Position numbers and translations under genes: made by a program. Of a stretch of 64,000 bases of DNA, positions 24,652 through 32,065 are shown piece by piece (position 1 is the stretch's first letter; the number at the start of each line of letters is the position of its first letter). The notes below the pieces were generated by a model, which saw only the letters and a program-made list of their open reading frames with translations, did not search any database and had not been told where the DNA came from. Origin of the DNA: Amycolatopsis sp. QT-25 (GTDB lineage Bacteria > Actinomycetota > Actinomycetes > Mycobacteriales > Pseudonocardiaceae); NCBI RefSeq assembly GCF_029369745.1, contig NZ_CP120210.1, positions 7,812,001 to 7,876,000 of the forward strand, given 5' to 3'.

Positions 24652-25644
24652 ATGGCCGACCTCCAGAAACTCACCATCGGCAAGGCGATCAACCTCGGCC
24701 TCCGGCGCGCCATGGAAGAGGACCCGAAGGTCCTGGTCATGGGCGAAGACGTCGGCAAGCTCGGCGGCGTCTTCCGCATCACCGACGGCCTGCAGAAGGA
24801 CTTCGGCGAGCAGCGCGTCCTGGACACGCCGCTGGCCGAATCGGGCATCATCGGCACCGCGGTCGGCCTGGCCGTCCGCGGTTTCCGCCCGGTGTGCGAG
24901 ATCCAGTTCGAGGGCTTCATCTTCCCGGGCTTCGACCAGATCTCCAGCCAGGTCGCGAAGCTGCACTACCGGACCCAGGGCAAGATCAAGATGCCGATCG
25001 TGATCCGGGTGCCGTTCGGCGGCGGCATCGGTGCGGTCGAGCACCACTCGGAGTCGCCGGAATCGCTGTTCGCGCACATTCCCGGGCTCAAGGTCGTGTC
25101 GGTCTCGAACGCCGTCGACGCCTACTGGGGTATTCAGCAGGCGATCAAGTCCGACGACCCGATCCTGTTCTTCGAACCGAAGAAGCTGTACCACTCGGGT
25201 GCGCTCAAGGCCGAGATCGACACCGACGCCGCGCCGGGCGAGCTGTTCAAGTCCCGCGTCGTCCGCGAAGGCACGACGGCCACCGTCGTCGCGTACGGCC
25301 CCTCGGTGAAGGTCGCGCTCGACGCGGCGGCAGCCGCCGAGGACGAGGGCAAATCGCTCGAGGTCATCGACCTGCGGACGCTGTCCCCGCTCGACCTGGA
25401 GCCGGTGTTCGAGTCGGTGCGCAAGACCGGACGGCTCATCGCGCTGAGCGAGGCGCCGTCGGAGTCGTCGCTGACCTCGGAGATCGCCGCGCGCGTGCAG
25501 CAGGAATGCTTCTACTCGCTGGAAGCCCCCGTGCTGCGGGTGACCGGATTCGACACGCCGTACCCGCCCGCCAAACTCGAGGAGCACTACCTCCCCGATC
25601 TGGACCGGGTGCTGCACACCGTCGACCGTTCACTCGCCTGGTAA
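24652..25644 (+). CDS. 2-oxoacid dehydrogenase E1 component, beta subunit
   Basis: 330 residues, 1 bp after the alpha-subunit stop. It shows the transketolase-like beta-subunit hallmarks: MGEDVGKLGGVFRITDGLQ, the conserved Glu in LAESGIIGTAVGLAV, FGGGIGAVEHHSESPE that contributes to the active site, and a C-terminal transketolase-type domain (VIDLRTLSPLD; VTGFDTPYPPAKLEEHYLP). With the alpha subunit it makes the heterotetrameric E1. The last segment before the stop is the family's usual LPDLDRVLHTVD helix. Confidence 0.9.
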   Translation: MADLQKLTIGKAINLGLRRAMEEDPKVLVMGEDVGKLGGVFRITDGLQKDFGEQRVLDTPLAESGIIGTAVGLAVRGFRPVCEIQFEGFIFPGFDQISSQVAKLHYRTQGKIKMPIVIRVPFGGGIGAVEHHSESPESLFAHIPGLKVVSVSNAVDAYWGIQQAIKSDDPILFFEPKKLYHSGALKAEIDTDAAPGELFKSRVVREGTTATVVAYGPSVKVALDAAAAAEDEGKSLEVIDLRTLSPLDLEPVFESVRKTGRLIALSEAPSESSLTSEIAARVQQECFYSLEAPVLRVTGFDTPYPPAKLEEHYLPDLDRVLHTVDRSLAW

Positions 25645-25660
25645 GGGGGAAGTTCCCGAA

Positions 25661-27007
25661 ATGCCCGAGTACAAACAATTCCCCCTCGCCGACACAGCCG
25701 AGGGGCTGACCGAGGCCGACATCCTCGCCTGGCAGGTCGAACCGGGTGACACCGTGACGGTGAACCAGATCGTGGTCGAGGTCGAGACCGCGAAGGCCGC
25801 CGTGGAACTGCCCATCCCGTGGGCGGGCGTGATCACCGAACTGCTCGTCGAACCGGGCCAGACGGTGGAGGTCGGCTCGCCGATCCTCACCATCGACGTC
25901 GACCCGGACGGCAAGGCGGCCCCGGCACCTGCCGCCGCACCCGTGGCGGAAGAGCCGGCGGAAGAGGAGATGAAGCCGCTGGTCGGCTACGGCTCCAAGG
26001 CCGTCGTCACGCAGCGGCGTGCGCGCAAGGGCGCGGCTCCTGCCCCCACCCCGGTAGCCGTCGCGCCTGTCCCTGTCGCGCCTGTCCCTGTCGCGCCTGT
26101 GACGCCTTCGCAGTCGAAGGGCGGGTACGTGCCGCTGGCGAAGCCGCCGGTGCGCAAACTCGCCAAGGACCTCGGCGTCGACCTGCACGCGCTCACCGGC
26201 ACCGCCGAGGGCGGCGTCATCACCCGTGACGACGTGCGGGCGGCCGCCAACGGTTCGGCTCCGGCCATCCCGGTTCAGTCCGTTGTGGACAGTGACTACG
26301 ACCCCGCGACGCGGGAACGCCGGGTGCCGATCAAGGGCGTCCGCAAGGCCACCGCCGCCGCGATGGTGCAGAGCGCCTACACCGCCCCGCACGTCACGGA
26401 GTTCCTCACCGTCGACGTCACGCCGATGATGGAATTCCGGGAGAAGCTCAAGAAGTCGCGCGAGTTCGCCGGGGTCAAGGTCACCCCGCTGACTTTCGCG
26501 GCGAAAGCCGTCTGCCTGGCGGCCAAGCGCACCCCGGACGTCAACGCGGTGTGGGACGAGGCGGCGCAGGAGATCGTCTACAAGGACTACGTGCACCTCG
26601 GGATCGCCGCGGCCACCCCGCGCGGGCTCGTCGTGCCCAAGGTCCGTGACGCGGATTCGATGTCCCTGAAGGAACTCGCGATCGCGCTCACCGAGCTGAC
26701 CGACGTCGCCCGCGAGGGCAAGACCACCCCGGCGGCCATGCTCGGCGGCACGATCACCATCACCAACGTCGGCGTCTTCGGCGTCGACACCGGGACGCCG
26801 ATCATCAACCCCGGCGAGTCCGCGATCCTGTGCCTCGGCGCGATCAAGGACACCCCGTGGGTGGTCGACGGCGAGATCAAGGTGCGCAAGGTGCTCCAGC
26901 TTTCGCTGAGCTTCGACCACCGCGTGGTCGACGGGCAGCAGGGTTCGGAGTTCCTGGCCGACGTCGGCGCTCTGCTGGCCGACCCCGCGGTCGCGATCAC
27001 CTACTGA
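25661..27007 (+). CDS. 2-oxoacid dehydrogenase E2 (dihydrolipoyl acyltransferase)
   Basis: 448 residues in three parts. An N-terminal lipoyl domain (1-78) carries the lipoylated Lys45 in V-E-T-A-K-A-A. A Pro/Ala/Val linker follows, including a three-fold VAPVPVAPV repeat. The E1/E3-binding domain spans about 155-195 (KPPVRKLAKDLGVDLHALTG). The catalytic domain ends with D419-H-R-V-V-D-G, the acyltransfer His/Asp pair. It forms the core of the multienzyme complex and passes the acyl group to CoA. It follows E1 beta by 16 bp with AAGGGGGAAG as ribosome site. The operon terminator downstream is split by an IS. Confidence 0.92.
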   Translation: MPEYKQFPLADTAEGLTEADILAWQVEPGDTVTVNQIVVEVETAKAAVELPIPWAGVITELLVEPGQTVEVGSPILTIDVDPDGKAAPAPAAAPVAEEPAEEEMKPLVGYGSKAVVTQRRARKGAAPAPTPVAVAPVPVAPVPVAPVTPSQSKGGYVPLAKPPVRKLAKDLGVDLHALTGTAEGGVITRDDVRAAANGSAPAIPVQSVVDSDYDPATRERRVPIKGVRKATAAAMVQSAYTAPHVTEFLTVDVTPMMEFREKLKKSREFAGVKVTPLTFAAKAVCLAAKRTPDVNAVWDEAAQEIVYKDYVHLGIAAATPRGLVVPKVRDADSMSLKELAIALTELTDVAREGKTTPAAMLGGTITITNVGVFGVDTGTPIINPGESAILCLGAIKDTPWVVDGEIKVRKVLQLSLSFDHRVVDGQQGSEFLADVGALLADPAVAITY

Positions 27008-27015
27008 CCCCAACC

Positions 27016-27030
27016 GTCCGTGAAGGCCTC
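27016..27030. repeat. Left arm of a palindrome split by an IS
   Basis: GTCCGTGAAGGCCTC, 9 bp after the E2 stop, is the exact complement of 28313-28327 on the far side of the IS. Together they would form the outer stem of the operon terminator or dispersed palindrome. Confidence 0.7.
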
Positions 27031-28283
27031 TCGGAGTCATGGGGTTGTTGCAACACCGTCTGATGGGGGTGGGGTTGTGGTGCGGGTTCATCGGTGGCTG
27101 CCGCGGTCGGTGCGGGTGGGGTTTTGGGATCAGGTCCGGGCCGGGGTGGCGGCGAAGCCGGCGGCCCGGGCGGTGGGGCTGTCCCCGACGACGGGGGTGC
27201 GGTTGTTCCGGCAGGCTGGCGGGGTGATCGGTAACGCACCTGCTCGGCCTGGTCCCCTCCGGTTGAGCCTGGCCGAGCGGGAGGAGATCGCCTGCCTGAA
27301 AGCCGCGGGCCAGGGGCCCCGGGCGATCGGGCGGGCGATCGGCCGTCCGGCCTCGACCGTGTCCCGCGAGCTGGCCCGCAACACCGGTTCCTCCGGCCGC
27401 TATCGGGCTGTCAGCGCGCAGCACACGGCCGAGAACCGTGCGAAACGCCCGAAGGCCGCGAAACTGGCCGCGGACACCGTGTTGCGGGAGGTGGTGCAGG
27501 ACAGGTTGGACCGTAAATGGTCCCCGCGTCAGATCGCGCGGAGACTGGTGCTGGAGTTCCCCGACCAGCCGGAGATGCGGGTGTCCCACGAAACGATCTA
27601 CCAAGCACTGTATGTCCAGGGAAAAGGCGCGCTGCGCCGCGAACTCACCCAGGCGTTGCGGACCGGGCGGGCACTGCGGATGCCCCGCCGGCAGGCCCAG
27701 GCCCGCCGGGCCCGGCCCGCGGGCAGGATCCCCGACATGGTCAACATCTCCGAACGGCCCGCCGAGGTCACCGACCGCGCCGTCCCCGGGCATTGGGAAG
27801 GCGACCTGATCCTGGGCAAGAACAACAAATCCGCGATCGGGACCCTGGTCGAACGATCGACCCGGTTCGTGATGCTGCTGCACCTGCCCCACGGACGCGA
27901 CGCCGCCACCGTCGCCGCCGCCATGACCGAGACCATCCAGACGCTGCCGCCGCTGCTGCTGAAATCCTTGACCTGGGACCAGGGCAAGGAAATGGCCCAC
28001 CACAAAAAGATCACCCTGGCCACCGGGATCGACATCTACTTCTGCGACCCACACGCACCCTGGCAACGCGGAACCAACGAGAACACCAACGGACTACTCC
28101 GCCAATACTTCCCCACAAGCACCGACCTGTCCCAGCACACCGCCGCAGACCTCGCACGAGTCGCCGCCGAACTCAACGGCCGCCCCCGCGAAACCCTCGA
28201 CTGGCACACACCCGCCGAAGCCCTCGAAGCACTACTCTCCAACCAACAAACAATGCGTGTTGCAACCACCATGTGAATCCGCC
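27031..28283 (+). mobile_element. IS30-family insertion sequence, about 1.25 kb
   Basis: It contains one transposase gene bounded by imperfect inverted repeats of 24 bp: left at 27033-27056 and right at 28257-28280, sharing 19 of 24 positions (core GTTGCAACAC). Both sides show CCTC (27027-27030 and 28284-28287), a likely short target duplication. The insertion lies inside a palindrome downstream of the dehydrogenase operon. The exact ends are set by the repeat logic and may be off by 1-3 bp. Confidence 0.8.
27077..28276 (+). CDS. IS30-family transposase
   Basis: About 399 residues and apparently intact. N-terminal HTH regions (SVRVGFWDQVRAGVAAKPAARAVG and LAEREEIACLKAAGQGPRAI, the second with the IS30 motif RPASTVSRELARN) precede the DDE core: first Asp in GHWEGDLILG, second Asp in LTWDQGKEM, Glu in WQRGTNENTNGLLRQYFP. 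It cuts and joins the IS ends. An ATG at 27020 lies outside the IS left end, so the start must be inside: GTG 27077 or 27080, behind a G-rich stretch. The 3' end runs through the right inverted repeat, a common IS30 arrangement. Confidence 0.88.
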   Translation: MVRVHRWLPRSVRVGFWDQVRAGVAAKPAARAVGLSPTTGVRLFRQAGGVIGNAPARPGPLRLSLAEREEIACLKAAGQGPRAIGRAIGRPASTVSRELARNTGSSGRYRAVSAQHTAENRAKRPKAAKLAADTVLREVVQDRLDRKWSPRQIARRLVLEFPDQPEMRVSHETIYQALYVQGKGALRRELTQALRTGRALRMPRRQAQARRARPAGRIPDMVNISERPAEVTDRAVPGHWEGDLILGKNNKSAIGTLVERSTRFVMLLHLPHGRDAATVAAAMTETIQTLPPLLLKSLTWDQGKEMAHHKKITLATGIDIYFCDPHAPWQRGTNENTNGLLRQYFPTSTDLSQHTAADLARVAAELNGRPRETLDWHTPAEALEALLSNQQTMRVATTM

Positions 28284-28312
28284 CCTCCTTGAGGGACCCA
28301 GAGTCCCCCAAG

Positions 28313-28327
28313 GAGGCCTTCACGGAC
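28313..28327. repeat. Right arm of the palindrome split by the IS
   Basis: GAGGCCTTCACGGAC is the exact complement of the arm at 27016-27030. The adjoining bases 28285-28312 keep the inner part of the old palindrome (CTCCTTGAGGGAC facing GTCCCCCAAGGAG), showing that the element entered one flank of it. Confidence 0.7.
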
Positions 28328-28346
28328 TTCCCGTTTATTCGCTTGA

Positions 28347-28366
28347 CGGAGTGAGCGCTCACTCCG
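28347..28366. promoter_or_regulatory. 20-bp perfect palindrome: TetR operator overlapping promoter
   Basis: CGGAGTGAGC and its exact complement form the palindrome. A -35 sequence TTGACG (28343-28348) overlaps its left end and the -10 region (CACACT) follows its right end, so a bound repressor would cover the spacer. The tetR ATG is 13 bp downstream. Autoregulation of the tetR-exporter operon is the obvious reading. Confidence 0.75.
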
Positions 28367-28378
28367 CACACTGGAGGC

Positions 28379-28984
28379 ATGACAGAAACCGTCTCCCGGC
28401 GGAGGGCGCCGGGAATGAGTGCCGACGAGCGGCGCCGGATGATCGTCCAGTCCGTGCTGCCCTTGCTGGTGGAGCACGGCGCCGGTGTCACCTCGAGCCA
28501 GATCGCCCGAGCCGCGGGCATCGGCGAGGGCACCGTCTTCCGCGTGTTCAAGGACAAGGACGAACTGTTCGCCACCTGCTTCGCCGAGGCACTGAAACCC
28601 GACCAGGTACTCGACGCGATCGCGGTCATCGACCTCGACCAACCCCTCGACGAAAGGCTCATCGAGGCGGCCGACGCGCTCAGCGCGCATCTTCAGCGGA
28701 TGGGGGCGCTGATGGCGGTCATGCACGGCTCCGGCAAACGGCCGGAACATCGCCATGACGACCGCAAGGACCGGCGGAAGGAATCGATGAGCGCGATGCG
28801 CGACGCCATGGCCGAGCTGTTCGAGCCGGAGAAGGACCACCTCCGCCTGCCACCGGCACAGTCCGCGGCGCTCTTCCTTTCGTTGCTGTTCAGCGGCCGG
28901 ATCCGGTTCAGCGAGACCGGTGACGAACCCACCACGATGGAACTGGTCGACGTGTTCCTCAACGGCGCCTTGGGGGCCGCGTGA
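28379..28984 (+). CDS. TetR family regulator of the adjacent ABC exporter
   Basis: 201 residues. The DNA-binding domain is at about 15-65 (MIVQSVLPLLVEHGAGVTSSQIARAAGIGEGTVFRVFKDKDEL), followed by a helical ligand domain with a His/Arg/Asp-rich loop (GSGKRPEHRHDDRKDRRKE). The ATG has TGGAGG just before it. A perfect palindrome overlaps its promoter. Its stop overlaps the exporter start (GTGA), so regulator and transporter are cotranscribed, and the exporter is probably induced by the regulator's ligand. Ligand unknown. Confidence 0.85.
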   Translation: MTETVSRRRAPGMSADERRRMIVQSVLPLLVEHGAGVTSSQIARAAGIGEGTVFRVFKDKDELFATCFAEALKPDQVLDAIAVIDLDQPLDERLIEAADALSAHLQRMGALMAVMHGSGKRPEHRHDDRKDRRKESMSAMRDAMAELFEPEKDHLRLPPAQSAALFLSLLFSGRIRFSETGDEPTTMELVDVFLNGALGAA

Positions 28985-30960
28985 TCGGCCCGCCCGGTGG
29001 GGGAGGCGGCCTGGACCTGTTCATGGCCCGCGGCGGCAGGCGCCGTCGTCCGCCGTCGACGGTGCCCGACAGCGGCCTGACCGGCCCGGTCGACATTCCG
29101 GAGCCCGAACCCGAAGCTCTCCCGAAAGACCTGAAGTCCCGGCTCAACCGCATGTGGATCAACATCGCGGGCACGGTCCGGGGCCTGCCGAAGGTCGCGA
29201 AGCTGACCTGGCAGGCGAGCCCGGTGCTGACCATCGTGATCACCCTGGTGACCCTGCTTTCCGGTCTGCTCCCGACGGCGACCGCGTACGTCGCGAAGCT
29301 GCTGATCGATTCGGTGGTCGCGGCGATCCAGGGACACGGGACGAAGAGCGCGATCGTCGGTGTCGCCCTCTTCCAGTTCGGCATTCTCGTGCTCACCGCG
29401 GTTTCGCAGGCGCTGACCACCTACGGCCAGTCACTGCTGCAGGAACGGATGACGCTGACCATCCGCCATCAGGTGATGAACCACGCCAGCGAACTGCATC
29501 TTTCGTACTTCGAGGGGTCCGCGTCCTACGACATGCTGCGCCAAGCCGCGCAGGAGGCTCCGACGCGGCCGCTGTCGATGATGAATTCGGCGCTGGGCTT
29601 GATCCGGACGTTGATCACCTTCGGCAGCATGATCGCGCTGCTCGTCTCGATCAGCCCGCTGCTGGCGCTCGTCGCACTCGTGGCACCGATTCCGGCGTTC
29701 ATCTCGCAGTCGAAGTACGGTGCCCGCGCGTTCTGGCTGACGTTGATGATGTCCCCGCTGAAACGACGCATGGACTATCTGTCCTCTTTGGTCACCACCG
29801 ACACCTACGCCAAGGAGACCAAACTCTTCGGGCTCGGCCCGTACTTCGTCGACCGGTTCCAGCGGCTCGGCCAGGTCTTTTACGACCGGCAGCGGACACT
29901 GACCCGCAAGCGCAGCCTGAGTTCGACGTCGTGGGGACTGCTCAGCACCGCCGCCGGATCCGCGATCGCGCTGTACATCGCGCTGGAGGCCGTCGGCGGC
30001 AGGCTCACCCTCGGCGATCTCGCGTTGTACACGGCCGCCGCGGCTTCGGTGCAGACGTCGGTCCAGGGCCTGTTCGCCGCGTTTTCCGGGATGTACGAGA
30101 ACAATCTCTACCTCGACACGCTGTATCGCTTCCTCGGTACGAAACCGGAGATCATCGCACCACCGGAGCCGCGTCCCCTTCCGTCCACCGTGGAGGGACA
30201 CATCCGGTTCGAGGAAGTGTCGTTCACCTATCCCGGAGCGCCCGAGCCCGCTCTCGACGGCGTGAGCTTCGAGATCCGGCCGGGTGAGACGGTCGCCGTC
30301 GTCGGCCGCAACGGAGCCGGGAAGTCGACGCTGTTCAAACTGCTGTGCCGGCTGTACGACCCGACGGATGGGCGGATTCTGCTCGACGACGTCGACATCC
30401 GCGAGTACGACCCGGTGGAACTGCGGCGGCGGATCAGCGCGATGTTCCAGGACTACGTGACCTACCAGGGCACCGCGGCGGAGAACATCGGGCTCGGCGA
30501 CCTGACGCATCTCGTCGACCGCGAACGGATCGAGACGTCGGCGAAACGGGCCGGCGCCGACGAACGGATCGAGCGCCTGCCCAGCGGCTACGACAGCCCG
30601 CTCGGCCGCTGGTTCGACCAGGGCGTCAGCCTGTCCGGCGGCGAATGGCAGAAGATCGCGCTGGCCAGGGCGTTCCTGCGGGAGGCGCCGATCCTGATCC
30701 TCGACGAACCGACGTCCGCGCTGGACGCCCAGGCCGAGCACGACCTCTTCGCGCGGCTGCGGGAGCTTTCGGCGGGACGCACGACGTTGTACATCTCCCA
30801 CCGGTTCTCCACGGTCCGGCAGGCGGAGCGGATTCTGTTGCTGGAAAACGGAAAGGTCGCCGAATACGGAACCCACGACGAGCTGATGGCGGCGAAGGCG
30901 GGCTATGCCGGGCTGTTCACCCTGCAGGCCGCCGCGTACCTGGACGAAGCAGTCGGCTGA
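28981..30960 (+). CDS. ABC exporter, fused membrane and ATPase domains
   Basis: 659 residues. A Gly/Arg-rich N-terminal extension (1-60) leads to a six-helix type I exporter domain (about 80-360), then an ATPase domain with Walker A VVGRNGAGKSTLFK, signature LSGGEWQK and Walker B ILILDEPTSALD followed by the switch His in ISHRF. It would work as a dimer, exporting a hydrophobic compound, lipid or drug. The GTG start overlaps the tetR stop; an internal ATG 14 codons later is an alternative. The D-loop and signature (SGGEW instead of SGGQ) resemble lantibiotic/peptide-type exporters. Confidence 0.85.
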   Translation: MIGPPGGGGGLDLFMARGGRRRRPPSTVPDSGLTGPVDIPEPEPEALPKDLKSRLNRMWINIAGTVRGLPKVAKLTWQASPVLTIVITLVTLLSGLLPTATAYVAKLLIDSVVAAIQGHGTKSAIVGVALFQFGILVLTAVSQALTTYGQSLLQERMTLTIRHQVMNHASELHLSYFEGSASYDMLRQAAQEAPTRPLSMMNSALGLIRTLITFGSMIALLVSISPLLALVALVAPIPAFISQSKYGARAFWLTLMMSPLKRRMDYLSSLVTTDTYAKETKLFGLGPYFVDRFQRLGQVFYDRQRTLTRKRSLSSTSWGLLSTAAGSAIALYIALEAVGGRLTLGDLALYTAAAASVQTSVQGLFAAFSGMYENNLYLDTLYRFLGTKPEIIAPPEPRPLPSTVEGHIRFEEVSFTYPGAPEPALDGVSFEIRPGETVAVVGRNGAGKSTLFKLLCRLYDPTDGRILLDDVDIREYDPVELRRRISAMFQDYVTYQGTAAENIGLGDLTHLVDRERIETSAKRAGADERIERLPSGYDSPLGRWFDQGVSLSGGEWQKIALARAFLREAPILILDEPTSALDAQAEHDLFARLRELSAGRTTLYISHRFSTVRQAERILLLENGKVAEYGTHDELMAAKAGYAGLFTLQAAAYLDEAVG

Positions 30961-31460
30961 TGCGACGGATCATGGTCGTCGGTTGCAGCGGCGCCGGGAA
31001 GTCGACGTTCGCACGTCGGCTGGGCGCCGCTCTCGGCCTGCCGGTCACCCACCTCGACCGGCTCTTCTGGCGGCCGGGGTGGACGCAGGCGCCCCAGGAC
31101 GAGTTCCACGCCGCGCAGCAGGAGATCGTCGCGTCCGAAGCCTGGGTGATCGACGGCAACTACGGGGCGTCGATGCATCTGCGGCTGCCGCGGGCCGACA
31201 CGGTCGTCTTCCTCGACCTCCCACGCCGTGTCTGCCTCCGGCGGGTGCTGGTGCGGTCTCTGCGCGAGTACGGGCAGGACAAGCAGGCACCCGGCTGCCC
31301 CGAGCGCTTCGACTGGGAGTTCTACTCCTATGTCTGGCGCTGGCCGAAGGATCACCGGGACCGGACGGTGCGGCGGCTGGCGGAACAGGGGGCGCACGCG
31401 CGGCGGATCGTACTGGGCAGGCCGCGCGAGGCGGAGGAGTTCCTGCGCCGGATCGGTTGA
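30960..31460 (+). CDS. FlaR-like P-loop kinase
   Basis: 166 residues with Walker A VGCSGAGKSTFARRL at residues 7-21, then THLDRLFWRPGW, a DGNYGASMHLRLPRADTVVFLDLPR core and the C-terminal LGRPREAEEFLRRIG helix. These are the marks of the adenylate-kinase-like group annotated as DNA topology modulation protein FlaR or AAA kinase. Its true substrate is not established. The ATG overlaps the exporter stop by 1 nt, so it belongs to the tetR-exporter operon, though a functional link is not evident. Confidence 0.8.
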   Translation: MRRIMVVGCSGAGKSTFARRLGAALGLPVTHLDRLFWRPGWTQAPQDEFHAAQQEIVASEAWVIDGNYGASMHLRLPRADTVVFLDLPRRVCLRRVLVRSLREYGQDKQAPGCPERFDWEFYSYVWRWPKDHRDRTVRRLAEQGAHARRIVLGRPREAEEFLRRIG

Positions 31461-31518
31461 CCTCGGTCACCGGATCGGGGGTCGGGAGCAAAACGGGCAA
31501 GCCGTACGTTGTCCAGGT

Positions 31519-32001
31519 ATGGCTGTCGCGTTCCTGCTCTATGTCGTCGCCGAGATCGCCGCCGTGTGGGCGGTGGGCTCGGCAGTTGGCGTGCTCGGCA
31601 CGATCGCGCTGCTCTTCGCCGGTGCGTTCATCGGCTCCTGGCTCGCCCGCCGCGAAGGCGGCCGCGCCTTCCGCGCCTTCGCCGAGTCCGCGCGCCTCGG
31701 CCGGCCGGCCGACGCGGAGAAGGAACTCACCGACGGGATGCTGATCGGGCTCGGCGGGCTGCTGATCCTGCTGCCCGGGTTCGTCAGCGACGTCATCGGC
31801 CTGCTGTTCATCCTGCCGCCGACGCGGAGTGTCGTGCGCAAGGTCTGGCAGAAGCGAATGGCGAGCCGGGCGGTCAAGTTCGCCAACCGCACGCGCGGGC
31901 CGGTGATGGTGGTGGACAGCGAGGTCGTCGCGGACACCCCGCCCGCCGAGACCGTCAAGAAGCAGCCGCCGGTGATCGAAGGCCGCATCGTCGAGGGCTG
32001 A
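31519..32001 (+). CDS. fxsA: FxsA family membrane protein
   Basis: 160 residues. The FxsA domain fills residues 1-115: a membrane helix at 3-20 and another at 23-40 (GTIALLFAGAFIGSWLARREG), a linker with AEKELTDGMLIGLGGLLILLPGFVSDVIG, then a helix ending in LPPTRSVVRK. The C-terminal 45 residues are hydrophilic. FxsA overproduction relieves F-plasmid exclusion of phage T7 in E. coli; its native role is unknown. TACGTT at 31505-31510, 8 nt before the ATG, suggests a leaderless transcript. Confidence 0.85.
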   Translation: MAVAFLLYVVAEIAAVWAVGSAVGVLGTIALLFAGAFIGSWLARREGGRAFRAFAESARLGRPADAEKELTDGMLIGLGGLLILLPGFVSDVIGLLFILPPTRSVVRKVWQKRMASRAVKFANRTRGPVMVVDSEVVADTPPAETVKKQPPVIEGRIVEG

Positions 32002-32011
32002 GTGTCGCGTC

Positions 32012-32054
32012 AGCTTAGACACTAGCTTCGCCATTAGACTCCAGTGTCTAAGCT
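32012..32054. promoter_or_regulatory. Inverted repeat upstream of the AlbA_2-type gene
   Basis: Two perfect 12-bp arms (AGCTTAGACACT and its complement) are 19 bp apart; the intervening DNA carries a third TTAGACTC half-site. The arrangement, 12 bp before the start of the broken AlbA_2 gene and 10 bp after the FxsA stop, fits an operator, although it could also serve as the fxsA terminator. Confidence 0.5.
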
Positions 32055-32065
32055 AGGACGGCGGC

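Noticed and set aside
26041..26102. Short tandem DNA repeat (GTCGCGCCTGTCCCT units) in the E2 gene
   Set aside because: It simply encodes the Val-Ala-Pro-rich flexible linker after the lipoyl domain, normal for E2.
25436..28066. An 876-codon minus-strand frame spanning the E1 beta/E2/transposase region
   Set aside because: It crosses three well-supported plus-strand genes and an IS boundary; low-complexity Gly/Arg/Asp sequence; an artefact of high GC.
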